Below, one piece after another: positions 1-6,469 of a stretch of 32,743 nt of DNA. The stretch is taken from contig CANQHZ010000039.1 in assembly GCA_947623805.1 (NCBI GenBank), positions 1 through 32,743 on the forward strand, in the 5' to 3' direction. Below the pieces are notes generated by a model. That model saw only the letters and a list, made by a program, of their open reading frames with translations, was not told where the DNA came from and made no database searches. The DNA is from an uncultured Lachnospiraceae bacterium (GTDB lineage: Bacteria; Bacillota; Clostridia; Lachnospirales; Lachnospiraceae). The stretch's first letter is position 1; every line of letters begins with the position of its first letter. Position numbers and translations under genes: made by a program.

Positions 1-1100
1 TATATAATAGTCTCTATAGAAACATTCTTCTTTGCGGAAAGCTGTATAATGCTCCTGTAGTATTGCTGGTGTATGCTGAAATCGTCGCCTTCACCTTCAG
101 GCATATGCTCAGGCAAGTCTTCTCTATGGGCGACAAAAATGACATTTCCGTCAATTCCTTTGCTGAGTTTTACGGGAGAGCTCGTGAATAGATTCAATAC
201 ATTTTCCAGAAAAACCAGCAGATATTTGAGTTCATATTTGTGCAGACCGCTGTTTTCAAAATATCTGACTGCGGACAAGGGGCAGGGGCATGAGTGGGGA
301 TTGGACACGCTTATGGCGTTGGCAAGGCTGTTTGCGATAGCGACAATGCGCGCGAACTTGTCTATTTCGTCGCCCTTCAAGCCGTATGGATAGCCGCTCC
401 CGTCAAATTTCTCATGGTGCATGAGCGCGGCGTTTTGTACGGATTTGGGTATGCCTTTGTATCTGCCGAGCAGATGAAAGCCTTCGATGGTATGTGTTTT
501 CGCAATTTCAAACTCCCTTGACGTAAGCCGCTTTAGCTTGCCGCTTGATATTGAGGGCGGCAGCATAATCTTTCCAATGTCGTGGAAAAGCCCGCATTCG
601 GCGGCAAGAAGCTTATCGTCTTCTGACATTTTAAGCCAGTCGGCAAGCACATATGAAATGACAGCGACATTCGTACAATGGGCATAAACTGAAAAAGTCA
701 GCCCGCGTGTATTGAGAAGACTGATAAGAAGACCGCCTGTGCCGCTTTCAATGCTGATAAGCTCCGTGAAGCTTTTCATAATCTCTTTCTCATGGATTGG
801 CTCGTTTCTGTACAGGGTGTTCTTAAAGTTTTCCTGAAAATATTCGCAAAACCTGTTAAACTCGCGAGAGAACTGCGCTGCGGCGTTTGAAACGGCAGCG
901 GTAAAGGCTATAGGGCGGATAAGGCTGTCAGCCGTTTTGTCCTCAATGGAAACGCGATATACTGAGTAGCCGTCAAGCCTTGTTATTATATTGTCGGTAA
1001 GCACGACTCCCCTTGGGACAAGCACCCTGGAATCATAGGTTAAAATGTCCTCAGCCGTCACCATACCTGATTTTAAATCTGAGACAGGCAACTGTTTCAT
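1..1100 (-). CDS. HD-GYP domain protein, partial (c-di-GMP phosphodiesterase-like)
   Basis: The reading frame starts at ATG 1100-1098 behind an AAAGGGGGAA ribosome binding site and stays open for 366 codons to the left edge, so the C-terminus is missing. An N-terminal segment of about 130 residues precedes an HD-GYP domain. Visible motifs are HCTNVA, FHDIGK (H173, D174), a helix with HTIEGFH, and HHEKFDGSGYP (H228, H229, E230). HD-GYP proteins usually hydrolyse cyclic di-GMP in the cytoplasm. Here the usual IADxxDAxxxxRPYR stretch reads IANSLANAIS (N257), so one expected metal-binding Asp and the second Asp are replaced. Catalysis may be weak or lost, and the protein could act as a sensor. 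There is no transmembrane segment or receiver domain in the visible part. The family call is firm; activity is uncertain. Confidence 0.86.
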   Translation of the reverse strand, partial: MKQLPVSDLKSGMVTAEDILTYDSRVLVPRGVVLTDNIITRLDGYSVYRVSIEDKTADSLIRPIAFTAAVSNAAAQFSREFNRFCEYFQENFKNTLYRNEPIHEKEIMKSFTELISIESGTGGLLISLLNTRGLTFSVYAHCTNVAVISYVLADWLKMSEDDKLLAAECGLFHDIGKIMLPPSISSGKLKRLTSREFEIAKTHTIEGFHLLGRYKGIPKSVQNAALMHHEKFDGSGYPYGLKGDEIDKFARIVAIANSLANAISVSNPHSCPCPLSAVRYFENSGLHKYELKYLLVFLENVLNLFTSSPVKLSKGIDGNVIFVAHREDLPEHMPEGEGDDFSIHQQYYRSIIQLSAKKNVSIETII

Positions 1101-1123
1101 TGGTATTCCCCCTTTAATTATCT

Positions 1124-1152
1124 ATTTTAGACCTTTGACAATAAAATGTCAA
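1124..1152 (-). promoter_or_regulatory. Sigma-A promoter of the HD-GYP gene, with palindrome
   Basis: On the minus strand TTGACA (1152-1147) is followed after exactly 17 bases by TAAAAT (1129-1124), 24 bases upstream of the HD-GYP start. The -35 box is half of an inverted repeat, TTTGACA / TGTCAAA (1134-1140 and 1147-1153, 6-base loop), that fills part of the spacer. This could be an operator. Confidence 0.72.
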
Positions 1153-1228
1153 ATTCGTTTTTGTGAAAATTGCCGATTTTTTGGCGGAAAATATTATCAA
1201 AAATAATTAGTAATAATATATAAAGCTG

Positions 1229-1237
1229 TGATATAAT
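1229..1237 (+). promoter_or_regulatory. Extended -10 promoter upstream of the Nudix gene
   Basis: TGATATAAT (TG, one base, then TATAAT at 1232-1237) is a textbook extended -10 element. No good -35 box lies 17 bases upstream, as is allowed for extended -10 promoters. The 5' leader would be about 145 bases. Confidence 0.45.
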
Positions 1238-1391
1238 TTTTATGCAATTAATTATAAAAAACGATGGGAAAATCAGACAATAAAAAGCGTCTGCCAAAGA
1301 AACAAAGGCATTTCGGCAGCCTGTGGGCAAGGCAGGCGCTGTCGGCATAAGCCTGATGCGTATAGCAGGCGGCGCAGAAATGGAGTGGGAT

Positions 1392-2003
1392 ATGAAAAAA
1401 TACACAAAAATACATAAGCTTTCCGATAACCGTTTCCTTAATTTATTCAAGCTTGACGCGCTCACCGATTCGGGCAGACAGTTTGACTACTTTTTTGTAT
1501 CAAGGAGAAAGCCAGACCAGATAAAGCTCCTTACGGGCGACATATCGGCGGAAGGGGTAGTTATATACCCTGTTTTAAAGGACGAGCCTGAAAAGATAAT
1601 AATGATACGCCAGTACAGGTATCCGCTCGGCGATTATCTTTATGAGCTGCCCGCGGGGCTTATCGACGAGGGGGAGACGCCCGAAATAGCCGCCGTGCGC
1701 GAGATGAAGGAGGAGACAGGGCTTGATTTTGAAGTGTATAACGGCGGAAACAGCGCCCTCCGCCGCCCGTTTTTTATGGGCGCGGGCTTTACTGACGAGA
1801 GCTGCAATGCCGTGTTCGGCTATGCAGGCGGGAAGATAAGCCGTGAGGATATGGAGGACACGGAAACAATACAGGTGCTTATAGTGGACAAGGCGGAGGC
1901 GGCAAGAATACTAAGGGAGGAAAAGGTGTCGCTGCGCGCCGCGTACCTTTTGATGAATTTTATACATTCAAATGCTGATAATCCATTTGGATTTTTGGAT
2001 TGA
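1392..2003 (+). CDS. Nudix hydrolase, ADP-ribose pyrophosphatase type
   Basis: This 203-residue protein carries a complete Nudix box: GLIDEGE, seven residues, then REMKEETGL (pattern GX5EX7REUXEEXGU). The EAMKEETG-like helix supplies the metal-binding glutamates. The layout, with a preceding strand QYRYPLGDYLYELPAG, matches the ADP-ribose pyrophosphatase (NudF-like) branch, which splits ADP-ribose into AMP and ribose 5-phosphate in the cytoplasm. ATG 1392 is chosen because GGAGTGGG lies 6 bases upstream. An in-frame ATG at 1380 and GTG at 1323 lack such a site. The substrate is inferred from the family and not proven. Confidence 0.88.
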   Translation: MKKYTKIHKLSDNRFLNLFKLDALTDSGRQFDYFFVSRRKPDQIKLLTGDISAEGVVIYPVLKDEPEKIIMIRQYRYPLGDYLYELPAGLIDEGETPEIAAVREMKEETGLDFEVYNGGNSALRRPFFMGAGFTDESCNAVFGYAGGKISREDMEDTETIQVLIVDKAEAARILREEKVSLRAAYLLMNFIHSNADNPFGFLD

Positions 2004-2007
2004 GATT

Positions 2008-2036
2008 TTGCGTTTACAAAATTATCATATTATGCT
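2008..2036 (+). promoter_or_regulatory. Possible promoter for metG
   Basis: TTGCGT (2008-2013), 17 bases, then TATGCT (2031-2036). Both boxes are only partial matches to consensus. The spacing is ideal, and the site lies in the 78 bases between the Nudix stop and metG. I see no T-box or S-box leader, because the gap is too short for one. Confidence 0.3.
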
Positions 2037-2081
2037 AAATTTAAACATAGTGAATATTTTATATGGAGAGGCGGTTGAATT

Positions 2082-4061
2082 ATGCAGAATAAAGGAAAAT
2101 ACTACATTACCACGGCGATAGCCTATACTTCGGGCAAGCCACATATCGGAAATAATTATGAGATAGTCCTTGCGGACAGCATAGCGCGGTTTAAGCGCAA
2201 AGACGGCTACGACGTGTTTTTCCAGACGGGCACTGACGAGCACGGGCAGAAAATCGAGCTGAAGGCGGCGGATGCGGGCGTGACGCCTAAGGAGTTTGTT
2301 GACAGGGTTGCAGGCGTTATCAAAGGGCTCTGCGACAGGCTGAATATTTCATATGACAAATTTATCCGCACCACGGATGATTATCATGAAAAGCAGGTGC
2401 AGAAGATTTTTAAGCGCCTTTACAATCAGGGCGATATTTACAAGGGCGCGTATGAGGGGCTTTACTGTACGCCTTGCGAATCGTTTTGGACAGAGTCGCA
2501 GCTGCGCGACGGCAGATGCCCCGATTGCGGCGGCGAGGTAAAGCCTGCCAAGGAGGAAGCGTATTTCTTCAAAATGAGCAAATACGCGGACAGGCTTATA
2601 GACCACATAAACAAACACCCCGAGTTTATCCAGCCCGTATCGCGCAAAAATGAGATGATGAACAACTTCCTTCTGCCTGGGCTGCAGGATTTGTGTGTGT
2701 CGCGCACTTCGTTTAAATGGGGTATTCCCGTGGATTTTGATGACAAGCATGTCGTTTATGTGTGGCTTGACGCGCTCACAAACTATATCACGGGCATAGG
2801 GTATGACGCGGACGGCAACAGCACTGAGCAGTACAAAAAGCTCTGGCCTGCAGACCTGCATTTGATAGGAAAGGATATAATACGTTTTCACACGATTTAC
2901 TGGCCTATATTCCTGATGGCGCTCGGCGAGGAGCTGCCGCATCAGGTATTCGGACACCCGTGGCTTTTGCAGAACAATGACAAGATGAGCAAGTCAAAGG
3001 GAAATGTAATGTACGCCGATGACCTTGCGGACATATTCGGCGTTGACGCGGTGAGGTATTTCGTGCTGCACGAGATGCCGTTTGAAAATGACGGCTCAAT
3101 CACATGGGATTTAATGGTGGAACGGCTAAACTCCGACCTTGCCAACACGCTTGGAAACCTTGTAAACAGGACAATCTCCATGAGTAACAAATATTTTGGA
3201 GGCGTGGTGGAGGACAAGGGCGCAGCCGAAGCGGCAGATGAGGATTTAAAGGCTGTAGCGACAGGCGCATATGACAAAGTTGCGGCGAAGATGGCAGAGC
3301 TTAGGGTAGCCGACGCGCTTACTGAGATTTTTGCGCTTTTCAAGCGCTGCAACAAGTATATAGACGAGACAGAGCCGTGGGTACTGGCAAAGGACGAGGC
3401 GAAAAAGAACAGGCTTTCGACAGTCCTCTACAATCTGGTGGAGAGCATTTCCATAGGCGCGGGACTTCTCGAGCCGTTTATGCCTGAGACGGCGCAGAAG
3501 ATTGCGGCGCAGCTTAATTGTGATATTAGGAGTTTTGAATCAGCAAAGACCTTTGGCGAGTACAAGTCAGGAAATAAGGTGACGGATAAGCCCGAGATAC
3601 TTTTTGCGCGCCTTGACCAGAAGGAGATAGACGCAAAAGTGGAGGCGCTTGCGGCAAAGCAGATTGCCGAGGCTGGGGCAGCGTCTGATAAGGAAAGTGA
3701 AAGCGCGGAGGGCGTTATCGATATAGAGCCGAAGGCTGAAATAGAGTATGATGATTTTGCAAAAATGCAGTTTCAGGTGGGCGAGATTATCTCATGCGAG
3801 GCAGTGCCTAAGTCAAAGAAGCTGCTCTGCAGCCAGGTGCGCGTAGGCTCGCAGGTAAAGCAGATCGTGTCTGGAATAAAGGCGCATTATACGCCCGAGG
3901 AGATGGTTGGCAAGAAGGTAATGGTGCTTGTAAACTTAAAGCCTGCCAAGCTTGCGGGAGTGCTGTCTGAGGGAATGCTTTTGTGTGCCGAGGACGCAGA
4001 CGGAAACCTTGCGCTTGTGGCACCTGAAAAGGATATGCCGTCAGGGGCGGAGATAGCATGA
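2082..4061 (+). CDS. metG: Methionyl-tRNA synthetase
   Basis: This class I aminoacyl-tRNA synthetase charges tRNA-Met with methionine in the cytoplasm. The 659 residues show, in order: the HIGH-type signature PHIGNNYE near residue 20; a zinc knuckle with two CxxC pairs (CTPC and CPDC, near residues 127-147); the KMSKSKGN loop near residue 300; the anticodon-binding helical domain; and a C-terminal tRNA-binding OB domain (DFAKMQFQVGEI...) of about 110 residues found in dimeric bacterial enzymes. A charged Ala/Glu-rich linker near residues 520-555 precedes the OB domain. The start is set by GGAGAGGCGG upstream of ATG 2082. Length and motifs are complete, and no defect is seen. Confidence 0.98.
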   Translation: MQNKGKYYITTAIAYTSGKPHIGNNYEIVLADSIARFKRKDGYDVFFQTGTDEHGQKIELKAADAGVTPKEFVDRVAGVIKGLCDRLNISYDKFIRTTDDYHEKQVQKIFKRLYNQGDIYKGAYEGLYCTPCESFWTESQLRDGRCPDCGGEVKPAKEEAYFFKMSKYADRLIDHINKHPEFIQPVSRKNEMMNNFLLPGLQDLCVSRTSFKWGIPVDFDDKHVVYVWLDALTNYITGIGYDADGNSTEQYKKLWPADLHLIGKDIIRFHTIYWPIFLMALGEELPHQVFGHPWLLQNNDKMSKSKGNVMYADDLADIFGVDAVRYFVLHEMPFENDGSITWDLMVERLNSDLANTLGNLVNRTISMSNKYFGGVVEDKGAAEAADEDLKAVATGAYDKVAAKMAELRVADALTEIFALFKRCNKYIDETEPWVLAKDEAKKNRLSTVLYNLVESISIGAGLLEPFMPETAQKIAAQLNCDIRSFESAKTFGEYKSGNKVTDKPEILFARLDQKEIDAKVEALAAKQIAEAGAASDKESESAEGVIDIEPKAEIEYDDFAKMQFQVGEIISCEAVPKSKKLLCSQVRVGSQVKQIVSGIKAHYTPEEMVGKKVMVLVNLKPAKLAGVLSEGMLLCAEDADGNLALVAPEKDMPSGAEIA

Positions 4062-4063
4062 AA

Positions 4064-4125
4064 AGTAATTCTAATCACTCGTGCCAATGGGCACTCACAA
4101 GGTGCTAAAGCGCCTTAGAATTACT
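4064..4125. repeat. Folded intergenic element with 11-bp closing stem and two inner hairpins
   Basis: AGTAATTCTAA (4064-4074) and TTAGAATTACT (4115-4125) are perfect inverted repeats. Inside lie two hairpins: GTGCC / GGCAC (4081-4085 / 4090-4094, loop AATG) and GGTGC / GCGCC (4101-4105 / 4110-4114, loop TAAA, one G.T pair). The whole would fold as a three-way junction just after the metG stop. It resembles a dispersed REP-like intergenic element or an RNA structure. Only one copy occurs in this window. Confidence 0.7.
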
Positions 4126-4136
4126 AATTTCATGCC

Positions 4137-4161
4137 GAAAAACGCAAGATTAGCGTTTTTC
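4137..4161. terminator. Terminator downstream of metG
   Basis: GAAAAACGC (4137-4145) and GCGTTTTTC (4153-4161) form a perfect 9-bp stem with a 7-base loop and a T run in the 3' arm. It would end metG transcripts before the HAD gene. The A run on the other side lets it work on either strand. Confidence 0.65.
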
Positions 4162-4190
4162 TTAGTGTAAGAAGATAGGGAGGCGAATAT

Positions 4191-4835
4191 ATGGAAAGGG
4201 CGCAGGCGGTTTTGTTTGATTTGGACGGGACTTTATGGAACGCCGTGGAGGAGATTTGTTATACTTGGAATGAGGTAGTGACGAAAAATCCAGACAGCAG
4301 GGAAACACCGATTTCCATTGAGGAGATGGGTGAGTGTCTGGGACTTCCTATGACTAAGATAGCGGAGAAGCTTTTTCCTAAGGCTTCAAAGGAGCGGCAG
4401 CTTGAGCTTTTAGAGGAGTGCAGCAGCGTTGAAAACGAGTATCTGCGCACGCACGGAGCAAAGCTTTACCCAAAGCTTAGGGAGACGCTTTTGGAGCTAA
4501 AAAAAGACTACAAGCTTTTTGTGGTGAGCAACTGCCAGCAGGGGTATATCGAGAGCTTTATCGAAGCACACGGGCTTTCGGACTGTTTTGACGACATAGA
4601 GTGCTGGGGCAATAACCAGCTTCCCAAGGGCGAAAACAATAAGCTTATAATGAAGCGCAACAACGTAGAGCGCGCTGTCTATGTAGGCGACACGGCGGGC
4701 GATGAAGAGTCCGCAAGAGTAGCGAAGATACCGTTTGTCTTTGCCGAGTACGGCTTTGGCAAGGCAAAAGCGCCCGATTATGTTCTAAAGGAGTTTGCAC
4801 AGCTACCCGAGCTTATGAAGACGGTTTCTTTTTAA
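4191..4835 (+). CDS. HAD-superfamily hydrolase (phosphatase)
   Basis: This is a 214-residue haloacid dehalogenase-type phosphatase. Motif I FDLDGTLW has the nucleophile D10 and the acid/base D12. Motif II is the VVSN strand near residue 111. Motif IV YVGDTAGDEE holds D167 and D171 for Mg2+. A helical cap lies between motifs I and II, as in the phosphoglycolate phosphatase/PpaX branch. The likely substrate is a small phosphorylated metabolite and cannot be fixed from sequence. The ribosome binding site is AGGGAGG upstream of ATG 4191. The next gene follows after 15 bases, so the two are probably co-transcribed. Confidence 0.9.
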   Translation: MERAQAVLFDLDGTLWNAVEEICYTWNEVVTKNPDSRETPISIEEMGECLGLPMTKIAEKLFPKASKERQLELLEECSSVENEYLRTHGAKLYPKLRETLLELKKDYKLFVVSNCQQGYIESFIEAHGLSDCFDDIECWGNNQLPKGENNKLIMKRNNVERAVYVGDTAGDEESARVAKIPFVFAEYGFGKAKAPDYVLKEFAQLPELMKTVSF

Positions 4836-4850
4836 AAAGTTACAGGAGTA

Positions 4851-5258
4851 ATGAAATATATGACATACAAAGAAATATTGGACCAAATGTATAAGACGCC
4901 CGCGTTTATCCCGTTTCTCGGCATAAACATCACGGAGCTTGACTCGGGCTACTGTAAGGGCGAGATGGAATTAAAGCCCGAGCACTTAAATCCGCTAGGA
5001 ATGGCTCACGGCGGCTGCGTGTTTTCGCTTGCTGACACAATCGGCGGGCTTGCGGCAATATCGCACAATCCCGAGGCGACGGTAGTGACAGTCAGCAGCA
5101 ACATAAACTACCTGCGCCCCGCCGAGAACACGACAAAGCTTGTCGCGCAGTCGCGCGAGATAAAATACGGCAGCAAAGTAGCTGTTTATGAGGTAAACGT
5201 CACCAGTGACGACGGCACGCTGCTTGCAAGTGCGGTGAATAACTACTTTATACTGTAG
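4851..5258 (+). CDS. Hotdog-fold thioesterase, PaaI family
   Basis: This 135-residue protein has the PaaI/YbgC-like signature HLNPLGMAHGGCVFSLADT (residues about 44-62), in which the Asn, the HGG turn and the Asp build the acyl-CoA thioesterase site. Such proteins hydrolyse acyl- or aryl-CoA thioesters as tetramers in the cytoplasm. Two starts are possible: ATG 4851, only 2 bases after the AGGAG at 4844-4848, and ATG 4860, 11 bases after it. Neither spacing is ideal; the longer form is given. It sits 15 bases behind the HAD gene and is closed by a strong terminator. Confidence 0.88.
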   Translation: MKYMTYKEILDQMYKTPAFIPFLGINITELDSGYCKGEMELKPEHLNPLGMAHGGCVFSLADTIGGLAAISHNPEATVVTVSSNINYLRPAENTTKLVAQSREIKYGSKVAVYEVNVTSDDGTLLASAVNNYFIL

Positions 5259-5287
5259 ATTATAAATATTAATTTTAGTATTATGAT

Positions 5288-5325
5288 AAAAAAGGGCAAG
5301 CCGAAAATGGCGTGCTCTTTTTTTG
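5288..5325 (+). terminator. Terminator after the thioesterase gene
   Basis: An A run, then GGGCAAGCC, loop GAAAAT, GGCGTGCTC and a run of seven T. The stem has nine positions with one G.T pair and one mismatch. It separates the housekeeping operon from the defence island. Confidence 0.85.
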
Positions 5326-5364
5326 CTTATAACAAATGATTATTGCGAGTTCTGTCCCAAAACG

Positions 5365-5393
5365 ATTGACATATGCCCCACACATGCTTATAA
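5365..5393 (+). promoter_or_regulatory. Consensus sigma-A promoter of the ietA operon
   Basis: TTGACA (5365-5370), 17 bases, TATAAT (5388-5393): a perfect match in both boxes and spacing, and the strongest promoter seen in the window. Transcription would begin near 5400, about 25 bases before ietA. Confidence 0.92.
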
Positions 5394-5425
5394 TGAAAAT
5401 ATAAAAAGAACGGAGGCGTGGTGCT

Positions 5426-6469
5426 ATGAAAAAACAAAACATTATCAATCTTGTTAAGTATCATGTTGAACAGAATAATTCAGCATTTATTTCAGAGGTA
5501 TCTGAAATAGCCAAAGATTTTGATGCTAATGGTGATTATGAAGTGGCACAGTATTTGATGGATTTGATTTCAAATGCGAATGTTTACATGCCGCAAGCCA
5601 ACTATCGCAATCTTCAATTTTTAGAAAAGCTTGAATATTCATCTAATCCGCTTCTGCTTCCCAATATAATTGAGGAAGACGTCATAGGGATAGTGCGCGC
5701 GGTAAAGAATAAGACAGGTATGTCAAAATTTCTTTTCTATGGAGCGCCAGGCACGGGGAAAACAGAGTCAGCTTTTCAAGTCGCCCGATTGCTTGAACGC
5801 GATATTCTTTCAGTTAATATGGAGCAGCTTGTTGACAGCAGATTAGGAGAGACATCAAAAAATGTAATAAGACTGTTTGATGAGATAAATCATTTGATGT
5901 ACGGTAAGGCTGTTGTTTTCTTTGATGAGCTTGATGCCTTAGTGCTGAACAGAAACAGTACAAATGACCTGCGCGAGATGAGCAGAGTAACTTCGACATT
6001 TTTAAGAGAATTGGACGCTTTAAGCGATCAGATTTTAGTGATTGCCGCAACCAACCTGTTTGAAAGCTTTGACAAGGCGCTGACGAGAAGATTTGATGCC
6101 ATTGTTTCATTTGACAGATATTCAAAGGAAGACTTGATTGAAATTGCAGATGCCATGCTTACATCAAACATAAAGAAGGCGGTTAATTCAAGTCAGGATT
6201 TAAGACTTTTTAATAAAATTTTAAACAGGCTGACGGATATTCCATATCCAGGCGATATGAAGCAGATAATAAAAACATCTATCGCATTTAGTGATGAGGC
6301 AAATAAATATGACTATTTGAGAAAGATTTATCTTGCTTTGAATGACAATCCGAAAACGGTTGACATTCAAAGCCTTTCGGAACAGGGATTTACCACAAGA
6401 GAAATAGAAATACTTGCCAGAGTTCCCAAAAGCAGCGTAGCGCGCAAACTAAAGGGAGGAATTGCCTGA
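5426..6469 (+). CDS. ietA: AAA+ ATPase, IetA-like defence protein
   Basis: This 347-residue protein has an N-terminal helical part (about 1-95) followed by an AAA+ module. Walker A is GAPGTGKT (residues 106-113), Walker B is VVFFDELDAL (D167, E168), sensor 1 is IAATN, and an arginine-finger region reads LTRRFDA. The last 30 residues contain TREIEILARVPKSSVARKLKG, which fits a helix-turn-helix pattern. The gene overlaps the subtilase gene by one base (TGATG), with AGGGAGG ahead of that start, so the two are translationally coupled. AAA+ ATPase plus subtilase is the composition of the IetAS plasmid-stability and anti-phage system. The ATPase is thought to control its partner protease. It starts at ATG 5426 behind GGAGG with 9 bases spacing. 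The ATPase call is certain; the IetA name rests on gene context and domain pairing. Confidence 0.85.
   Translation: MKKQNIINLVKYHVEQNNSAFISEVSEIAKDFDANGDYEVAQYLMDLISNANVYMPQANYRNLQFLEKLEYSSNPLLLPNIIEEDVIGIVRAVKNKTGMSKFLFYGAPGTGKTESAFQVARLLERDILSVNMEQLVDSRLGETSKNVIRLFDEINHLMYGKAVVFFDELDALVLNRNSTNDLREMSRVTSTFLRELDALSDQILVIAATNLFESFDKALTRRFDAIVSFDRYSKEDLIEIADAMLTSNIKKAVNSSQDLRLFNKILNRLTDIPYPGDMKQIIKTSIAFSDEANKYDYLRKIYLALNDNPKTVDIQSLSEQGFTTREIEILARVPKSSVARKLKGGIA

Larger units (their letters stand above)
1101..1391. other. Intergenic region between divergent HD-GYP and Nudix genes
   Basis: It holds the HD-GYP promoter on the minus strand and an extended -10 element for the Nudix gene on the plus strand. 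A 28-codon open frame (ATG at 1264, stop before 1351) has no ribosome binding site and is not called. An imperfect hairpin, CTGCCAAA / TTTCGGCAG, lies around 1291-1319 but has no T tract. Confidence 0.5.

Noticed and set aside
1264-1350. 28-codon frame upstream of the Nudix gene
   Set aside because: Basic, protein-like sequence but no ribosome binding site; it cannot be told from chance.
2004-2081. T-box or SAM riboswitch before metG
   Set aside because: The gap is only 78 bases and holds no specifier hairpin, antiterminator or S-box core.
2349-2957. Open frame of 202 codons on the minus strand inside metG
   Set aside because: It is a shadow of the certain metG frame with no recognisable motif or ribosome binding site.
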